Origin: Allacma fusca
Taxonomy: Eukaryota; Arthropoda; Collembola; Symphypleona; Sminthuridae
DNA: 64,000 nt
Direction: 5' to 3'
NCBI GenBank assembly: GCA_947179485.1
Contig: OX359248.1
Span: 2,745,501 to 2,809,500, forward strand
The position numbers and the translations under genes are program-made. Positions 26,738 through 43,437 of the stretch are shown piece by piece. The first letter of the stretch is position 1, and each line of letters starts with the position of its first letter. The notes beneath the pieces were generated by a model. That model did not search any database. It saw only the letters and a program-made list of their open reading frames with translations, and was not told the origin of the DNA.

Positions 26738-29595
26738 ATTACGTTCCAGGTGAAACTCTACAAATGTTTCCGTCTGTTTTTCATAACGTTGAAGATGCAG
26801 AGTTCCATTATTCCATGGAACTAAAATAAATGTAGGGAATTAGGGAAGTTAATGAAATACACCCTAGAATAAAATAAAATTCGTTAAATTCTGCTTGCTA
26901 GAAGTTGATAAGAATTTAAATGATGATTTTTTTTTTATTTTCGCGAGAAAAAAGGGATTTTTTTGAAAGCCAAAATTTGGATGTCAAAAATTTTAAATGC
27001 GACTGGAATAATAGTTGAGCATTAAACATAAACGGTAATATTTGTGATTTTTTTTTAATATTAATTTGTTGGCAGGGTCTTGTGGAACGTCCATTACACA
27101 ACTAGTCTCAGATACTTACATTTTCCCCCTACTATTATATTTTATATGACCACAAGAAATCTTCCTTCAAAAATAAGCTCAATATAATTATTTTGTGGGA
27201 AATATTTCAGATTTAGCTACAATCCATTGGGAACTGTTTTTAAACGTTTACATCCAGATCACATGTTGTTCGATAAAATTCTTACGCTTTCGTTTCCATT
27301 TTTATCCAAGCTCACAGCTCCAAGGATTTCCAGACAAATTCCGCATCTAATTTATTAATTAAAATACTTATTTGTTGTTAACAAATGTTCTGGAAAAAAT
27401 CCCATTAATCAATGTGAGTATTTTCCAGCTTAATTTGATTCATATATATCATATGCATTTTAAAAGTTACACCAACATTGTATAGTACAGACGCTACGGC
27501 AACAAAGGGCCCAGATCATGAGTGTCTTCTTTCCAGTCATATCCACACAATCATTTTAATTCATCAAGTATTAACCCCCACCAGATGCCTCAATGCATAC
27601 CATTCGTTTCAAGTAAGAGATAATTGTCGAGCAATTAATACCTATCTCCCGCCAGGTGGGAGAAATTAGAGTGTGGGCTGACGTTAATTTCAAAACGAGT
27701 AAGTACAATTTAATTACGTCAGTTACAGTTTTGTAATGTGTTCCAGGTGAGGTATGAATTATTGGCATTTAAATTACTTTCCTTCACGTTTTGAGGATTG
27801 TGGTCGCAGTACTTGACCTAGGTCAATAAAACAATTTGTTTTAATTCTGGGAACAAAAATCTTAAAAATGGAGGAATCATTTATTTTGCCACATCTTCCC
27901 TAGGGTCTTTAAAGAAAAGGTATATACCTATAATGCACCTAGTAAATAAAAAGGTTTTAGATTCACAGTTTTACTTGCGGTCTGTTATTACAGGACATTG
28001 TGCTGCTTCGCCCCTGAGGGACTCCGCAACTCCGCACATATAGTGCTAATCAGAGATGATTATTTTTGGAAAACCCATACCTATTCCCCCTCCCTGTCTC
28101 ATTATGTGTAACATATAGCACACATGAAGTAGTCGAGTATACTATTAGTGCTAAAGCAAATGAGTGAGCACGAGCACAGGAAGAAATCGTCTAGAGTTAG
28201 CACTGCTTATATACAGCGCAGCACACCACCCGTTTCTTCAGCTCACTGTGTCAGGGTTTACGTCCTACATAATTATATGTTTCTTTAACGCAATCTGTCA
28301 GCACATAGACAGTGTCAGAGATCCAGGATCGAGCACAGTTTGAGCGTATAGCATTAAGGCTGTGGCTGCAGGAGAGCATATTATTAAGAAGACTTTTTTT
28401 TATCCCTTATCCTTACATTAACTCTCATATCCCGTTGAAGTCTGTTGATTTAAAACCCCGCGCGCTTTCCTACTCGTGGAAAATGTTCTATATTGACTAT
28501 TACCTCATTGAAAGGAAAAATCCAGATAATTATTTGTTTTTATTGTGCTGAAATATTTAAACATTAGTCTGTTATTACAGCGGTCGATGAAGAGGGGAAA
28601 TGATTAAGATGCATTTTCGTTTTAAAGCAATATGGTTAACAAGCCCTTTCGTTTTAAAGCAAAATTGACTGAAATTATTTCCTTGGAAACAAACTAGACT
28701 GCTTCCATCCCTTTGACAGACAAACAGTCCATTTAGCTTCTGAGAAAATGCATGTAGATCCCTCCCCCAGCGACAAGCTTCCAATCAGCAAGTGGTCATG
28801 GAAATGAGCTGCAATCTGAAAATCGGATTTTAAAAAATATGTACTATTATAATCATTATTTAAATCTCCTTATGAGAGACTCCATTAGGAAATCATTTTC
28901 TCTATAGGAACAAAAATATTTATATACTCACATTCAAATTCCCAATGTTCATTTTACTTTTTATAATTATTGCAGGTTATCATTAAATGACAATTAAATT
29001 AAAGTTCTGTATTCAAGAGCATTTTCGGTCTGAGCCCATATCATCCATACATTGCCAGTGCATTGCCGGATATATTTTGTGTAAGTAGTTTATCCTTACA
29101 AGAGCCAAACTTCATGTCCTACGAAAATGAATAACAGTATCATATCAAGTAGAAACTATACTTTAGTTTTAAAGCATTTTAGCGTAAGTATAGCTATCGT
29201 CAGACTTCCGGGTTCCATTCCCGGTCAATCCGTTTTTTTTTTGAGATAGCTAACGGGAAGAGCCAAAGAAGGAGTTAAACAATGTGTGGGTTATGAACTA
29301 CCCCTCCAACCCTACGTAATGGGAACAATGATACAGGGCCTTCTACTAGTTTACATAAAAAACGGTATATTAATTGCATAATACGAAAAGAGACAGAATC
29401 CACGCGCCTTGACTCATGTGACTCAGAGAAGAATCCTATCTGCACTTGTGCAGCACTCTTCAAAAATGTGTTAGAAAGTAGAGTTGAAGTTGTAGAGAGT
29501 AGAGGAGGGCTTCGGTAGTAATTTGTGTTAAATTAATTAATTATGTGACGTTACTGTGTTTATCTCAAGTATTTTGATAAAAGTAGGATTAGGAA
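26738..29595. other. intergenic DNA upstream of the WAVE gene
   Basis: No coding region was recognised. It contains a 14-bp perfect direct repeat (27980 and 28567) that brackets about 570 bp, and a tRNA-like T-arm followed by ten T at about 29208-29242; both are listed among the findings. The WAVE promoter and 5' untranslated region must lie at its right end. Confidence 0.45.
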
Positions 29596-32489
29596 ATGCC
29601 TCTGCCGTTTCGGGTCGTGGAGCCCATCCACGTCTCCCGAGGAACCCTTCCTGAGAGATTTCGAGTCCGGAATGAATTGGAGGCAGCTGCTAATGGGAGT
29701 CTCGCAAATGTTATTCGTCAACTTAGCTCGTAAGTTCTGATTAAAAAATCTACTGGGAGTAATTGGATAAAGAGGCGTAATTATGGAGGAGGCTGACTCG
29801 CATGAGAACTGTCACTGCGAACAATTCATTTTGTGGGCGTTTTGAATTTTAGAATTTAATAATATATTGATTACAAAGGGATGAGTGAGAGTAGATGTTG
29901 ATTTTGGATTACATTATTTCTTCCAGGCTGAGTCAAAATGCGGAGGAGATTTTTGCGGATTTAATTAATGTCGGGACAGAAATAGCCTCTAGGGCGAGTA
30001 ATTTGCAAGCTAGGATTGACCGGCTGGCTGTGAAAGTCATTCAGATGGATGGTCTTCCCGAAGAATGTATGTGGAAGATTATGGTCAATCCTGGGGGTTT
30101 AGAAGGGAATTGAATGATATTGTTTTTTTTTTTAAATTTTATAGCAGCTTCCATGCAAGATTCATTGAATACGAAGCCATTCCAGAGTTCAATGATGTTT
30201 GACCAACAAGTCGTTGCTCGGCAGTCTTTGCCTTTGGGAATGTCCAAGATATACCAAATTTGTGACCGCCCACCTCCCTTAGACAAGCTCAATAGGTATA
30301 GGGACGATGGGAAGGATGGTCTGAAATTTTATACGGATCCTAGTTATTTCTTTGAGCTGTGGAGACAAGATATGTTGAAGGATACGGAGAGGGCTATATA
30401 TGATAGAGTAAAGAAGGTGAGTTGGGTGTTGTTTCGGACACAAACGTGTAGTTTATCGTGCTGATGAGATTTAGACTGTTCCTTTCTTGGGAGGGATTTG
30501 GGCTGAGAATGAATTCATAAATGATATGGAAAATGTTATGTGTGCTTGGCTAATAATATAATATCACTGATTTTTTTACGAAAGCAACTGATCTCGGAGA
30601 AAAATGAGGCAAGATAAAATCTTACTGTGATTTGGTGACTTGTTGTGTAGTTAAATACTAAGTCTATGATTAATTTGATAGACGGTGTCACTTCTAACTG
30701 CATTTGTTGATTGAGGATGTGTTTCGTAAACGTGTATTTCATTTGTTTTCTAGCCTCATAAACCAAAACATGAGCATGGTGCCCGACACAAAAAACGAGT
30801 GAGACAGCCCCACAGTACTAGGGATAGGCATCGTTATGTAGCAATGGAGCATGGAGAACATATCATGGCTGATATGAACCATCATGCTGTAATTATCCAC
30901 AATTATTTTGATTCCTATGCACATTCGTGTTTGGCAGGAGCTATGGAGCCCTTCTTTACCATCTTTTTTGACTTCTTAGGGTGTTCGTGAAGCGCCGGAT
31001 GGTATGTACTCTCCAGAAATGATGAGTCACCAGCACTTGCAGGCCGCCCGACCGAATAGTATAGACTTTAAGAACATGAATGATCAAGGGTATAATGGTG
31101 AAATCAACATGGAGTATAGGTAAAATTATTACGTACTTTTTTGGTATATGTGATTATTTTGACAAGCTGTTGCTGTTGTTAAGTCTCAAACTACTTCGAT
31201 ATTCTACTGTAAAACTATGCTTATGTTTTTCTGATTGATGTTTTAAGAAATCAAGTACAAGCTCATCAGAACCATTATGAAGCTTACAACAGCCAGCATG
31301 CTCACATGAATCATCAAAGATATTATTCTCATACTGTTAGTTCACCTCCACCACCGTACGAATCTCCTGCTTCTTATGCTAGACAAACTTCTACTCCTCG
31401 GTCAGGAGGGTCCATAAACCACGGTACTCCACAGGCGAATGGATATGCATTTAGGCCTTCTCAGCCTCCTCCAGCTCCACCGCCAGCTTACATTGGGTAA
31501 TTCAGTGTTATAAGGGATAATGTTTCTCAAATTGTTTTGCAGAGCTAATATTTTATTATTTTTTAAATTGTACTTTTAATTCGTGAACCTCAATTAGAAC
31601 TCCACCTAGTTCCCTATCTGGGACACCAACCAGATCCATGAGGGCTCTAAACAGCCGAGACCGCGAAACTTTACCTCCTCCACCACCTCCGCCTGTGGAG
31701 CAAATGCAAAATGGATACGAAATAACACCTCAAATGAACGGTCATAGCCAGGAATATTACCAGCACACTGCTGTTCAGTACAGTGTCCATCAGACTTATC
31801 AAGGAAACATGAATATGCTGCCACCTCCAATGATTGATGACAACGATGAACCATTGCCACCTCCTCCACCCACACCAGATCAACATATGACAGCTTTAGC
31901 TATGGCTATAAGCCATCTTCACTCTCCGGTATCGCCGGATGAACATTTACCACCCTCGCCGCCGCCTCCTCCTCCTGAAGAACAGCCAGATGCTCCTCCA
32001 CCACCTCCTCCACCGCCACCACCAATAATTGCGAACGGAAACGTTGTAGATGGGCATAGTCCCCGTGCTGGCCTTGTAAAATCAGCTACAGAGACTATTA
32101 CAGTTTCAAAACGACAAGCCCCAGCAGGAGTTGCTTTATGGGATGTACGCTCAGAATTGCTTAAGGCGATTCGAACGGGTTAGTTAACATTACGCTATAA
32201 TAATTGTTCAAAGTTAGGATGGAGCATATATAAATATTAATCATCAAGGTAAATAAAATTAATTAATAATTAAATTAATCACGTAAATAAAATATTTCCT
32301 CTAAATTTAGGTATTGAACTTCGCAAAGTGGACAAGAAGGAATCGGGAAAAGAGGATAAGGCAGGTTCCACGTATCATGATGTTGCGTCAATATTAGCTC
32401 GACGAGTGGCAGTTGAAATGTCCGACAGCGAATCTGGTTCCGACAGTGAGTATGACAGTGACGTCTGGGGAGACGAAACCAGTGCGTAG
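29596..32489 (+). CDS. SCAR/WAVE actin nucleation-promoting factor
   Basis: Eight exons: 29596-29729, 29927-30066, 30145-30416, 30754-30888, 30980-31119, 31248-31496, 31598-32178, 32311-32489; all phases match, 609 aa. WAVE is the Arp2/3-activating subunit of the WAVE regulatory complex at the leading edge of cells, acting downstream of Rac. The N-terminal SCAR homology domain (about 1-170) shows RIDRLAVKVIQMD, DQQVV, PPPL and GLKFYTDPSYFFELW. A basic, His-rich stretch (about 185-215) follows, then several poly-Pro runs (about 320-520) for profilin and SH3 binding. The C-terminus has a WH2 actin-binding helix (RSELLKAIRTG, about 541-551), a central segment (VASILARRVAVEMSDSE) and an acidic tail with the conserved Trp (DSDVWGDETSA). 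Length and order match the family. Only one WAVE gene is usual in invertebrates. Exon 3 has a tandem TAGCAG acceptor. Confidence 0.96.
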
Positions 32490-35400
32490 ACTTAACATGT
32501 TCTATATCTGTCTTTATTTGTGGTCTTGTTAAGATTACATGTGTCATAACTATGCTTCCTAAACTACTTGCAATTATTGTTGCCGGTTGAGCACAAGGAG
32601 ACTAGCACTTAAAATGGAAATAGCGAATTCCATAACTAATACTAGTGACGAATTTCATCTTGTAGATGACATTTAAATGAAAAATTCGAACCAGCTTTTG
32701 ATGTATCAATTAGACCTTACGTAATAGACATCTGCTCCAAATACTGCTACGTATATGAATTAGTAGATACGACATAATTATCAAAAATTACTTGTATTGT
32801 GTGGTGTGTGTGAACCCTTGAAGATTGGTAGCTTTTAAGGCTACTCTCTTATGAGTTATAGATTAGATACAAAGGATTTCGCTTATTACTACCAAAGTCA
32901 TAGCGACGCAGTGCTGCTGTATTACCGTTTAAGCAACTCGTCGTATGTAAAGCAAAATTAATGGTACTTGAGCAGCTTCGCAAGGATACCAATTTAATTT
33001 GTTTCCATTTATTATGTTTTGTCTATGTCATGAAGTGTAGTTGGTGTGCATTTAAAATATATATATATATATATATATATAATTATTACTAATTTAGATA
33101 ATATTATTAAAAGGTAGTTTTTTTTGGCATAAGATTTATTCTTGTCTTGCCACAGGTCCATAGAAACCAACGCATTTTAGCTATAAAGCTTACGTACAAT
33201 TAATTTAAGCTAAATAGATTAACAGCAGCGTCAAGTAGGTATCTATAGTAGTAAAAGGAATGTTAAGATTATTTTATTCTTACAATTATAATTGTGTACA
33301 TAAATGAAGTGAGTGCTTCAGCAACGTAGTTTAATGAATAATTAGTTTAAGAAACGATTGTACAAAACCAGTAATTGCATTCATAATTTAATCTCATTAG
33401 CCTCTTCCGCGTTAGTTTTTCTGTGACAAGTGGGAGTTGTTACGTATGTAGCATTTATTTGTCGTCGGAACATAATGTAATTTGGACCAAATTGCTAAAT
33501 GCATTTCCAGCATTTCGAGCATCCACGATCTACGACTGCATTCCTATGAGAAACTAATCGGGAACCTAAACTCAGCAGATTATTTTCTAATCATGTTTTT
33601 TATTATCTGCGAGTATGCAACTTTAATAGCTAAAACTTCAGTGTTAACTTATCGATGTTACAGCTAGTTATTTCGCTTAAACATAGGGCCATGAAAGTAT
33701 AATCGTTACTTCAAGAAACAAAAACTTCAATGCCAATGAATTAACCTACTGTAGCTGAATATTCAAGATCTGTCAATGAATTAATGCCTTACTATACAAA
33801 GACTAAAGAACAAAGCAGGTTTTCTCAACAAACTAAAGTATATACAATATTTTTGAGCATTTAATATTTTTTTATATATTAGTATCAAAGCAGTAATTTA
33901 ATTAGTTCTTGCTGAACTATGCTCTTCCAGTACCGCTGATAAAGATTCATATTTATATAATTATTGCAACCTAATGAAATATTGTCGTACCGCCGTCAAA
34001 TGCATTAAAGCATACGTAATTTCCATGTTAAAATAATTTATTTGTATTGATGTTTTTGTATCAACAGGGAGTGTATTGCGAGATAGTAATTTAAATTTAA
34101 ACCGTATTGAAATTATGGTAGATAGAAATGATGTTTACTAACGGCAACTCCAGTACATACACAGGTAAGTATTTAGATTATTAGCAATAATTATGCTAAA
34201 ATTAATTAATGTTAAAACCATGAAGGCATTTCAAAAGTTCCATTAATAATTCAAGATGTAGTGACTAATAATGTGGCAATAAAGCAGTTTAATTCAATCT
34301 GATAAAAATTCATATGCTGTAATTGGGATTTAATTAAGAAATTCATTCAACACAGTCGTAAAACATCAAGTGGAGTTCTTGTACGAGCAAGAATGAGCAA
34401 AATATTTTGTAACGTGCAATGTGGTAAGTAAAATTAATAGAAGACATTATTTCTATGTTTTCTATTTTGAAAATGCCAGCCTTTTTATTTTAAACTCAAC
34501 GTTGCTAGGCTTGTTTTAATCTGTTTAGTAAAAAGGTTAAGTATGTCTCCCACCATCAAAATTAGAAGAGTTGTTCAATTAATCTGAAAAACGGCTGATT
34601 CCAAATCCAAATTTCGAGTTCATAATGAAGTAAAGTTCAATTTTACTTACAATAATTGATTGACGAATTGTACTACGTATTTGCCTGCGAATTTAAGATA
34701 AACGAATACGTCCTACGAATAGGAAAACACAATGTCGCTGCATAGATTCGATTATTACCATTATAGCCGTCCATTTAAGTTATTCTATGCTATATCACAC
34801 TGGACTGATATTTACAGTATTATGTTGTTCCCTCTGTATTCCTGAAACCTTTCTCCTCTTTCCCGATTTGAACAGAAATATATAGTATTTTTCTTAAATG
34901 CTGTCATATTATGAATTTAATTAGGAAACTTTTGAAAATGTTTGACACAAGTAACGGTTTTAGAAAAACGTAAGTACTTATTAAAAACAATCAATTTTTG
35001 TAATGTCGATACCACTGCCGCTTCCTGAGGGTTAGCTGCATATCGACTGCCGATGTTCTTCACGGCAGCCTCCACAACCAGATTATGAAAAATGTCACTA
35101 CAGCAAGCTGAATAAACTGGTCTGATGGATGAGCACATGAAACTAAATTTTTCCTTGAACGGCAATCAAGGCATGTGATGATAATCATAACACATGATGT
35201 GTATATCTAATTGTACGACAAGTTAAATACGGAAGTGAAAAACATGCTGAGCAGTATATAGGAATCACACCCTGTACCCTTAAGGGCACGTAAAATACTG
35301 ACGTGGTTGACATAAGAAAAACTTGGCATATTTACTCAAATCATTTTCTGAAAACAAATATACCAAATTATTATTCATAATACACAGCTTACGTACAGCA

Positions 35401-36655
35401 ACTCTATGGAAGTGGAAATACACAGATAATGTGTATCTAATAATTAAAATTTTTAAAATACTATAACTGCATTACTTTTCTACCTAATGTTTTAATCTAA
35501 CAAGCTAATTGTAAGAATGATATATGGGATATATGTATAACTGTATGTACAAAAGTGCAACACTTAATTACGGTGTTGTACAATTCAATGCTACAACAAA
35601 CCTAACCTGAAATCTACTAAAAAAAATATTTGTTGCAAACTCACTTTCGGTTATTTTTTTGTTAACTCGTTTCCCTTTAAATTGGAGAATTTACACGTGG
35701 ATCGCTTTATTATCTATTTACTAAACTACGGTGTACACGCATACAATTTTACCACAAAATCGTAACATAAACACTATCGAAACGATTTCATAATTCATAC
35801 ATGTGGAGAAATCTAATCTTACCGAATTACAGTACGCAAATTGGTACCAATTCCCGATTACACAACGCCACGGCAAGACCAACTAAACATCACAAAGTTA
35901 TAATCATGTTCTACCACGTCTACAGTCTGCGATGCGTTAGATAGACAATTTAGTTATACAAAATTATACTAATACTTAAATACTTAACTTAAAAATAATA
36001 AATTGTCTGCATTCAGAAAGATGATTATTTCAAAAGGAACGTGCAAGCATTTCCATTAACCTAAGTTCGGATTATCGCGTAAAATATTTTTAGGTACATG
36101 TTTGTTTTCAATCTTTTTTGGGCTAATTCCAACTACACGCTACTATGATTACAACAGTAAATATGTTACACTAACAGGCGATTAAACAAGTTTAGGATTA
36201 TAATTGACATCAGCAATTAAAACCAAAGTTGAAACTCCAGGAAAATGAAATACACATTAATTCTGGATCCGCGGCTCACTGTCACTCTCTTGCAAGTATG
36301 TACCTGTGGTTTTCGCGTAATAATTATTATAACTTTCAACCACCGGAATTTCCTACTACCCAAATAGGAACCCTGTGACTAACAAATATATTTCACAGGA
36401 ATACACTGGACTTCAACAATCTCGTTAAAGATCACGGATATTCGGATAGATTTACTTCATTCAAGATAAATGTCTGCAATAATCGTAGGAAGTTGAGGAG
36501 GTTAAAAGACTTTAAAGTGGAAATTGCAGAACATGACTTGATATTTGGTACTGGAGGTTGGACTTGATTTCAAACACTGACTTGTCGGAATAGTTGAGTT
36601 TGCTTATAATCGGGTACAGAGAAATATTTTTCATAGATATTAGTTCAAGTTGGAG
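32490..36655. other. 3' untranslated and intergenic DNA between convergent WAVE and Rab14
   Basis: An AT-rich stretch of 4.2 kb with no recognised gene. A plus-strand AATAAA near 34277 is a possible WAVE polyadenylation signal, and a minus-strand AATAAA near 35706 a possible Rab14 one. A pure (AT)n run lies at 33057-33081. Long 3' untranslated regions on both sides would explain most of it, but that is inference. Confidence 0.4.
33057..33081. repeat. (AT)n microsatellite
   Basis: About twelve uninterrupted AT units, probably within the 3' untranslated region of the WAVE transcript. Confidence 0.9.
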
Positions 36656-39880
<3,225 letters not shown>

Positions 39881-39883
39881 TTG

Positions 39884-40348
39884 GGGAACGTGTACAAATT
39901 ATGTCATCTAAAAAAGGGCGCTTGTAGGACCCTATCACTCCTCGGTCATTTTGTGTCATAAGTTAATAAATGCACTGACCCACCCATGAAAATGACATCA
40001 TCGTTTGAAATGCGGAATGTTATGTACATACTTTATGGTTGATCGTATAGTGCTGAAAATCAAAAGAAATTCCTGCGATTCGCAATTTTTCCGTGTCACA
40101 CACGCTAAAAGAATAGTCGTTGTTGGAAGCTGCACATTTTGATCCACCGAATCCTGAATGAAAATTCGGAAAGTTATTTTTGGAGTTCCAGATAAATTCC
40201 AGGTAACTGTTTAATTTACGTAAAGAATATATGACATTGGGTCTATGTCATACAATACGGTAGAGACCCATGGACTCCGTCATCCCATGTCATAGAAATA
40301 CCAAGTCACCCACCCACTATTTGGATGACATAATTTGTACACGTTCCC
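39884..40348. mobile_element. 465-bp miniature inverted-repeat transposon, possibly PIF/Harbinger-like
   Basis: The ends are 25-bp perfect inverted repeats beginning GGGAACGTGTACAAATTATG (39884-39908 and 40324-40348). TTG flanks both sides (39881-39883 and 40349-40351), consistent with a 3-bp target duplication. G-rich ends plus a 3-bp duplication fit PIF/Harbinger, but that superfamily usually prefers TWA targets, so the assignment is tentative. No coding capacity. Further inverted matches (GTCAT, CCCACCCA) continue inside. The identity of the ends suggests it is not old. Confidence 0.75.
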
Positions 40349-40351
40349 TTG

Positions 40352-43300
40352 TTGCAACAGAACAGAACACACGCACTCAACTGAAGATTTGACATCACTA
40401 TTCTGCAGTATTGCTCAGTCTTGAGTCGACGCTAATCCCTTCAATACTGTATGGGACTGTTATATTGTCGCTGAAGAGGCAAAATGGAATATGTGCGCAT
40501 GTTTTTTGTACAGCACTTAGACCATTTTGACTCTTCAGCTGGGTATGATATATTTAGGGCCGGGATGAAACGAAGTTCCTTATTGTTATCGTTTTGATGA
40601 CTGGTTGTATGCGTGTCGGCTTGTCCGTCCTTACACAAGAACTGTTGAACCATTGCCACTGCACAAACCGTTTTCAGTGACACATTAGCTAATATGTCGG
40701 AAGACAGATTTTTGGAGAAGATCGAGTCATCCGTTTGACCTCAGGATATTAAATTAGGCCATATTTAAATGTAAGCTGATACCAGCGGGGAGATTTTGTA
40801 AAACTGCCTGAAATATCATTTCTGAATTTCCCTGCTGAGTCTTCAAAACATTCCCTACATGGTGTTAAATCTCTGCCAAATAAGGTCAACAGATTTGAAA
40901 ATGCCTATTTGCATAACAAATTTCACTGAAACACGACATGAAATTTGAAAATCCCTCCTAAAAAAAGGTCAACGAATTTAAAAATCACTGAACATAAAAA
41001 AGGGTCCCTTCCCTTACAGATTTTCTCGGCCCGAAATATCTTCCCCTAGGAATCTTCCCGTCTTCCCTCAAACATCCGATCCCTGGCAAATACACACGGC
41101 TCCAACAGAGGCACTTTCCGAAGTACAAAGTCCTTGTACTAAGATTGTACAGCCTCTATCACAATATCGACTAACGGTATGCGGGCAAATACCAATGCGC
41201 CCCTTGGTGACATTCCATTTCTGTGCTAGTCACAGATGATTTCCAACTAAGCTATCATTAAGTGAAGTATCAAATGAGTTATTTTAAAACGTAGTCGGTT
41301 TACAAGGTTGTAAAGCTTTTTAAGGAAAATTTGATTTTATTTATTTAGTTTCAGTTTGCAAATCATACATCAAACTTTATAAATGCTCTCCACTGACGGA
41401 CAACATCTAAAAATATTGACTAATTTTACATGTACAATATTATTGAGATTAGATATTTCTCTAACAATGTTTGCTTAACTTATGCTGTGAGACAGATTGG
41501 AACGACTAGATTTTTGGTTGGATGTGACAGAAATTTATGCACACAATCTTGTTTCAAAATGTTCTTGTATTGAAAATATATAAGCTATTGTATTTTTAAT
41601 TGTATTTTCGGTCCTGGGCCTTAATGGTGTTTTTACGTTATCCAACTTATTGCTAGAGTGTAAACAAAAGGAAAGAAGAGCAGGAGATTGGAGGCTCCGA
41701 GATTTTTAAATAATCAGCATTTAAACATCAATTCAACCTATTTGTATATCAATTGGAAAGATTATTGTTTCATTGCATTTATTATAGCCAATGTTTTGAA
41801 CAAAGTTTTAGGAGTTGAATTAATTTTAAATTAAATCATTCTAAATTCTATAATTTGGTAATCCTGGAGATTACAAGTACGGGAATCCTTTCATTCCTGG
41901 ACTGTTCTCATGAGGAAGATGTGGACCGTGCCTAACTAATTTTACAACTGGGCAACACAACCCCCATTCAATGTACCTTTCAACATTGACATAAGGTATA
42001 CATTGCTACAGAATCGGGTTCATTCATAAGCTAGCCTTAACAACTATAACATCGCAGAAGTTAATCACACAACTTTAAAATAGGGCACAAATAATACTTT
42101 GACTTTGCAGCAGTAGCCAATGCTTAAAAATACAAATATTTGCAATGCAAATCAGGAACACAATATTCTTAAACTATCATGTGAACTCCGGCTGAATTGT
42201 TCTACTACGAACTTATGACAAGCCTTCTGACAAGCGTATGTGGATACAATGGTAGCTTCCCGAATGTAGACCAGATAGCTAGCGATGCATGTACAAAATT
42301 TCGCTTAAGAGTCGGAGTGGCTACCTCCGGGAAATCTCTTCATGTAAATATTTGAAAGTCAAATAGGAGTCTCCAGCCAAGCCCATTTGGGTTCAACATA
42401 GTAAGAAAGGAACTAATTTAAGGGAATTGCTAACATGTAAAGTGGATGTTGAAGTGATGTAACTAACCTAAAGCATCCTGTATCTTAAACGGTGACACAT
42501 GTATGTACATACCTTATCCCATATGCAGATGCGTGGAGTAATATGGATGGGAAGTTTATGTTTTATGGCCTCTGAACTGATAGAGCCATGGGTACTCCTA
42601 AAATTATACGTGAATTTGTGTGTAGTAAGTATTGAGGGGTACGTACATATTTATCAACACAACCATCACATGATCTTCTGCACAAAAGCTGCTCCTGCTT
42701 CAGGTATAACAACTACACTAAAGGCATCTTTGTCATCTCAAAATCTCAACGTTAAATGTATTGGGAGGAGGGAGACGCACACGGAGTGATTTCACTACAC
42801 TCATTACGTAGGGTTGATAAAAGGCTTCCCCCATCTATTATTCGCATCGTTTCGTGGAATAATGGGAATATTCATGGACGCTTTATTTTACTAGCATCCC
42901 CCTGTCTCGTGATCTCTGGCCCATGTACCTATGTACAGGAATCATGAAAACACCTTCGAATTAAGGATGTGGCGTGGGACTTTGTTTTCTACTAAATGCT
43001 AAATGACAAAAAATGTGCGCCGTGATGTTTGTACAGGTGTGTTTTTAATCATTTCATTTTCTTCCTCCCATACATTGTGCTCCACGAATCTTGAGTTCTT
43101 CGCAAAGAATGGGACAAATTAGGAGGGGACAATGGAAATAATTATTATTTTCATTTTATAACCGTACATTGCATCCATGTAAGTCCTCTTTTTACTCCCA
43201 CAGGACTACTGGTTGGTGTCTTATACTATTTCACTTACATTGTTCTTCCAATTAGTAGCCGATAGATGTCGCCCTTTCATCAGGCTTGAGAAGAAACGTA

Positions 43301-43437
43301 ACTCCATCTGCCTTGAACGGATAGGTGGTTTTAGGAATCCGCCCCTTGTATTAATTACACAGGGCTGTACCTCTAGTTTCTAGCACGCATGAGTATCTAC
43401 CAATTGGCTGATTGCCTTCCACAAAATTAAAAGTAGC
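40352..43437. other. intergenic DNA without recognised genes
   Basis: A fold-back copy lies at its left end. No coding region is supported in the rest; open frames are below 100 codons and lack similarity or splice context. Confidence 0.45.
40466..40540 (-). mobile_element. about 80-bp fold-back element, copy B (inverted)
   Basis: The arms TGTCGCTGAAGAGGCAAAAT and ..TTGACTCTTCAGC pair with each other. Read on the minus strand, the loop has the same TCTAAGTGCTGTACAAAA and CATGCGCACATA strings as copy A at 26453, so it is a dispersed copy and not a chance hairpin. Confidence 0.7.

Noticed and set aside
26389-26739. 116-codon minus-strand open frame
   Set aside because: It lies within the right half of the 874-bp hAT-type element, crosses the hairpin and the terminal repeat, and has no transposase motif.
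27980-28580. Solo long terminal repeat
   Set aside because: The segment does not begin TG and end CA inside a short 4-6 bp duplication, so the long-repeat interpretation fits poorly.
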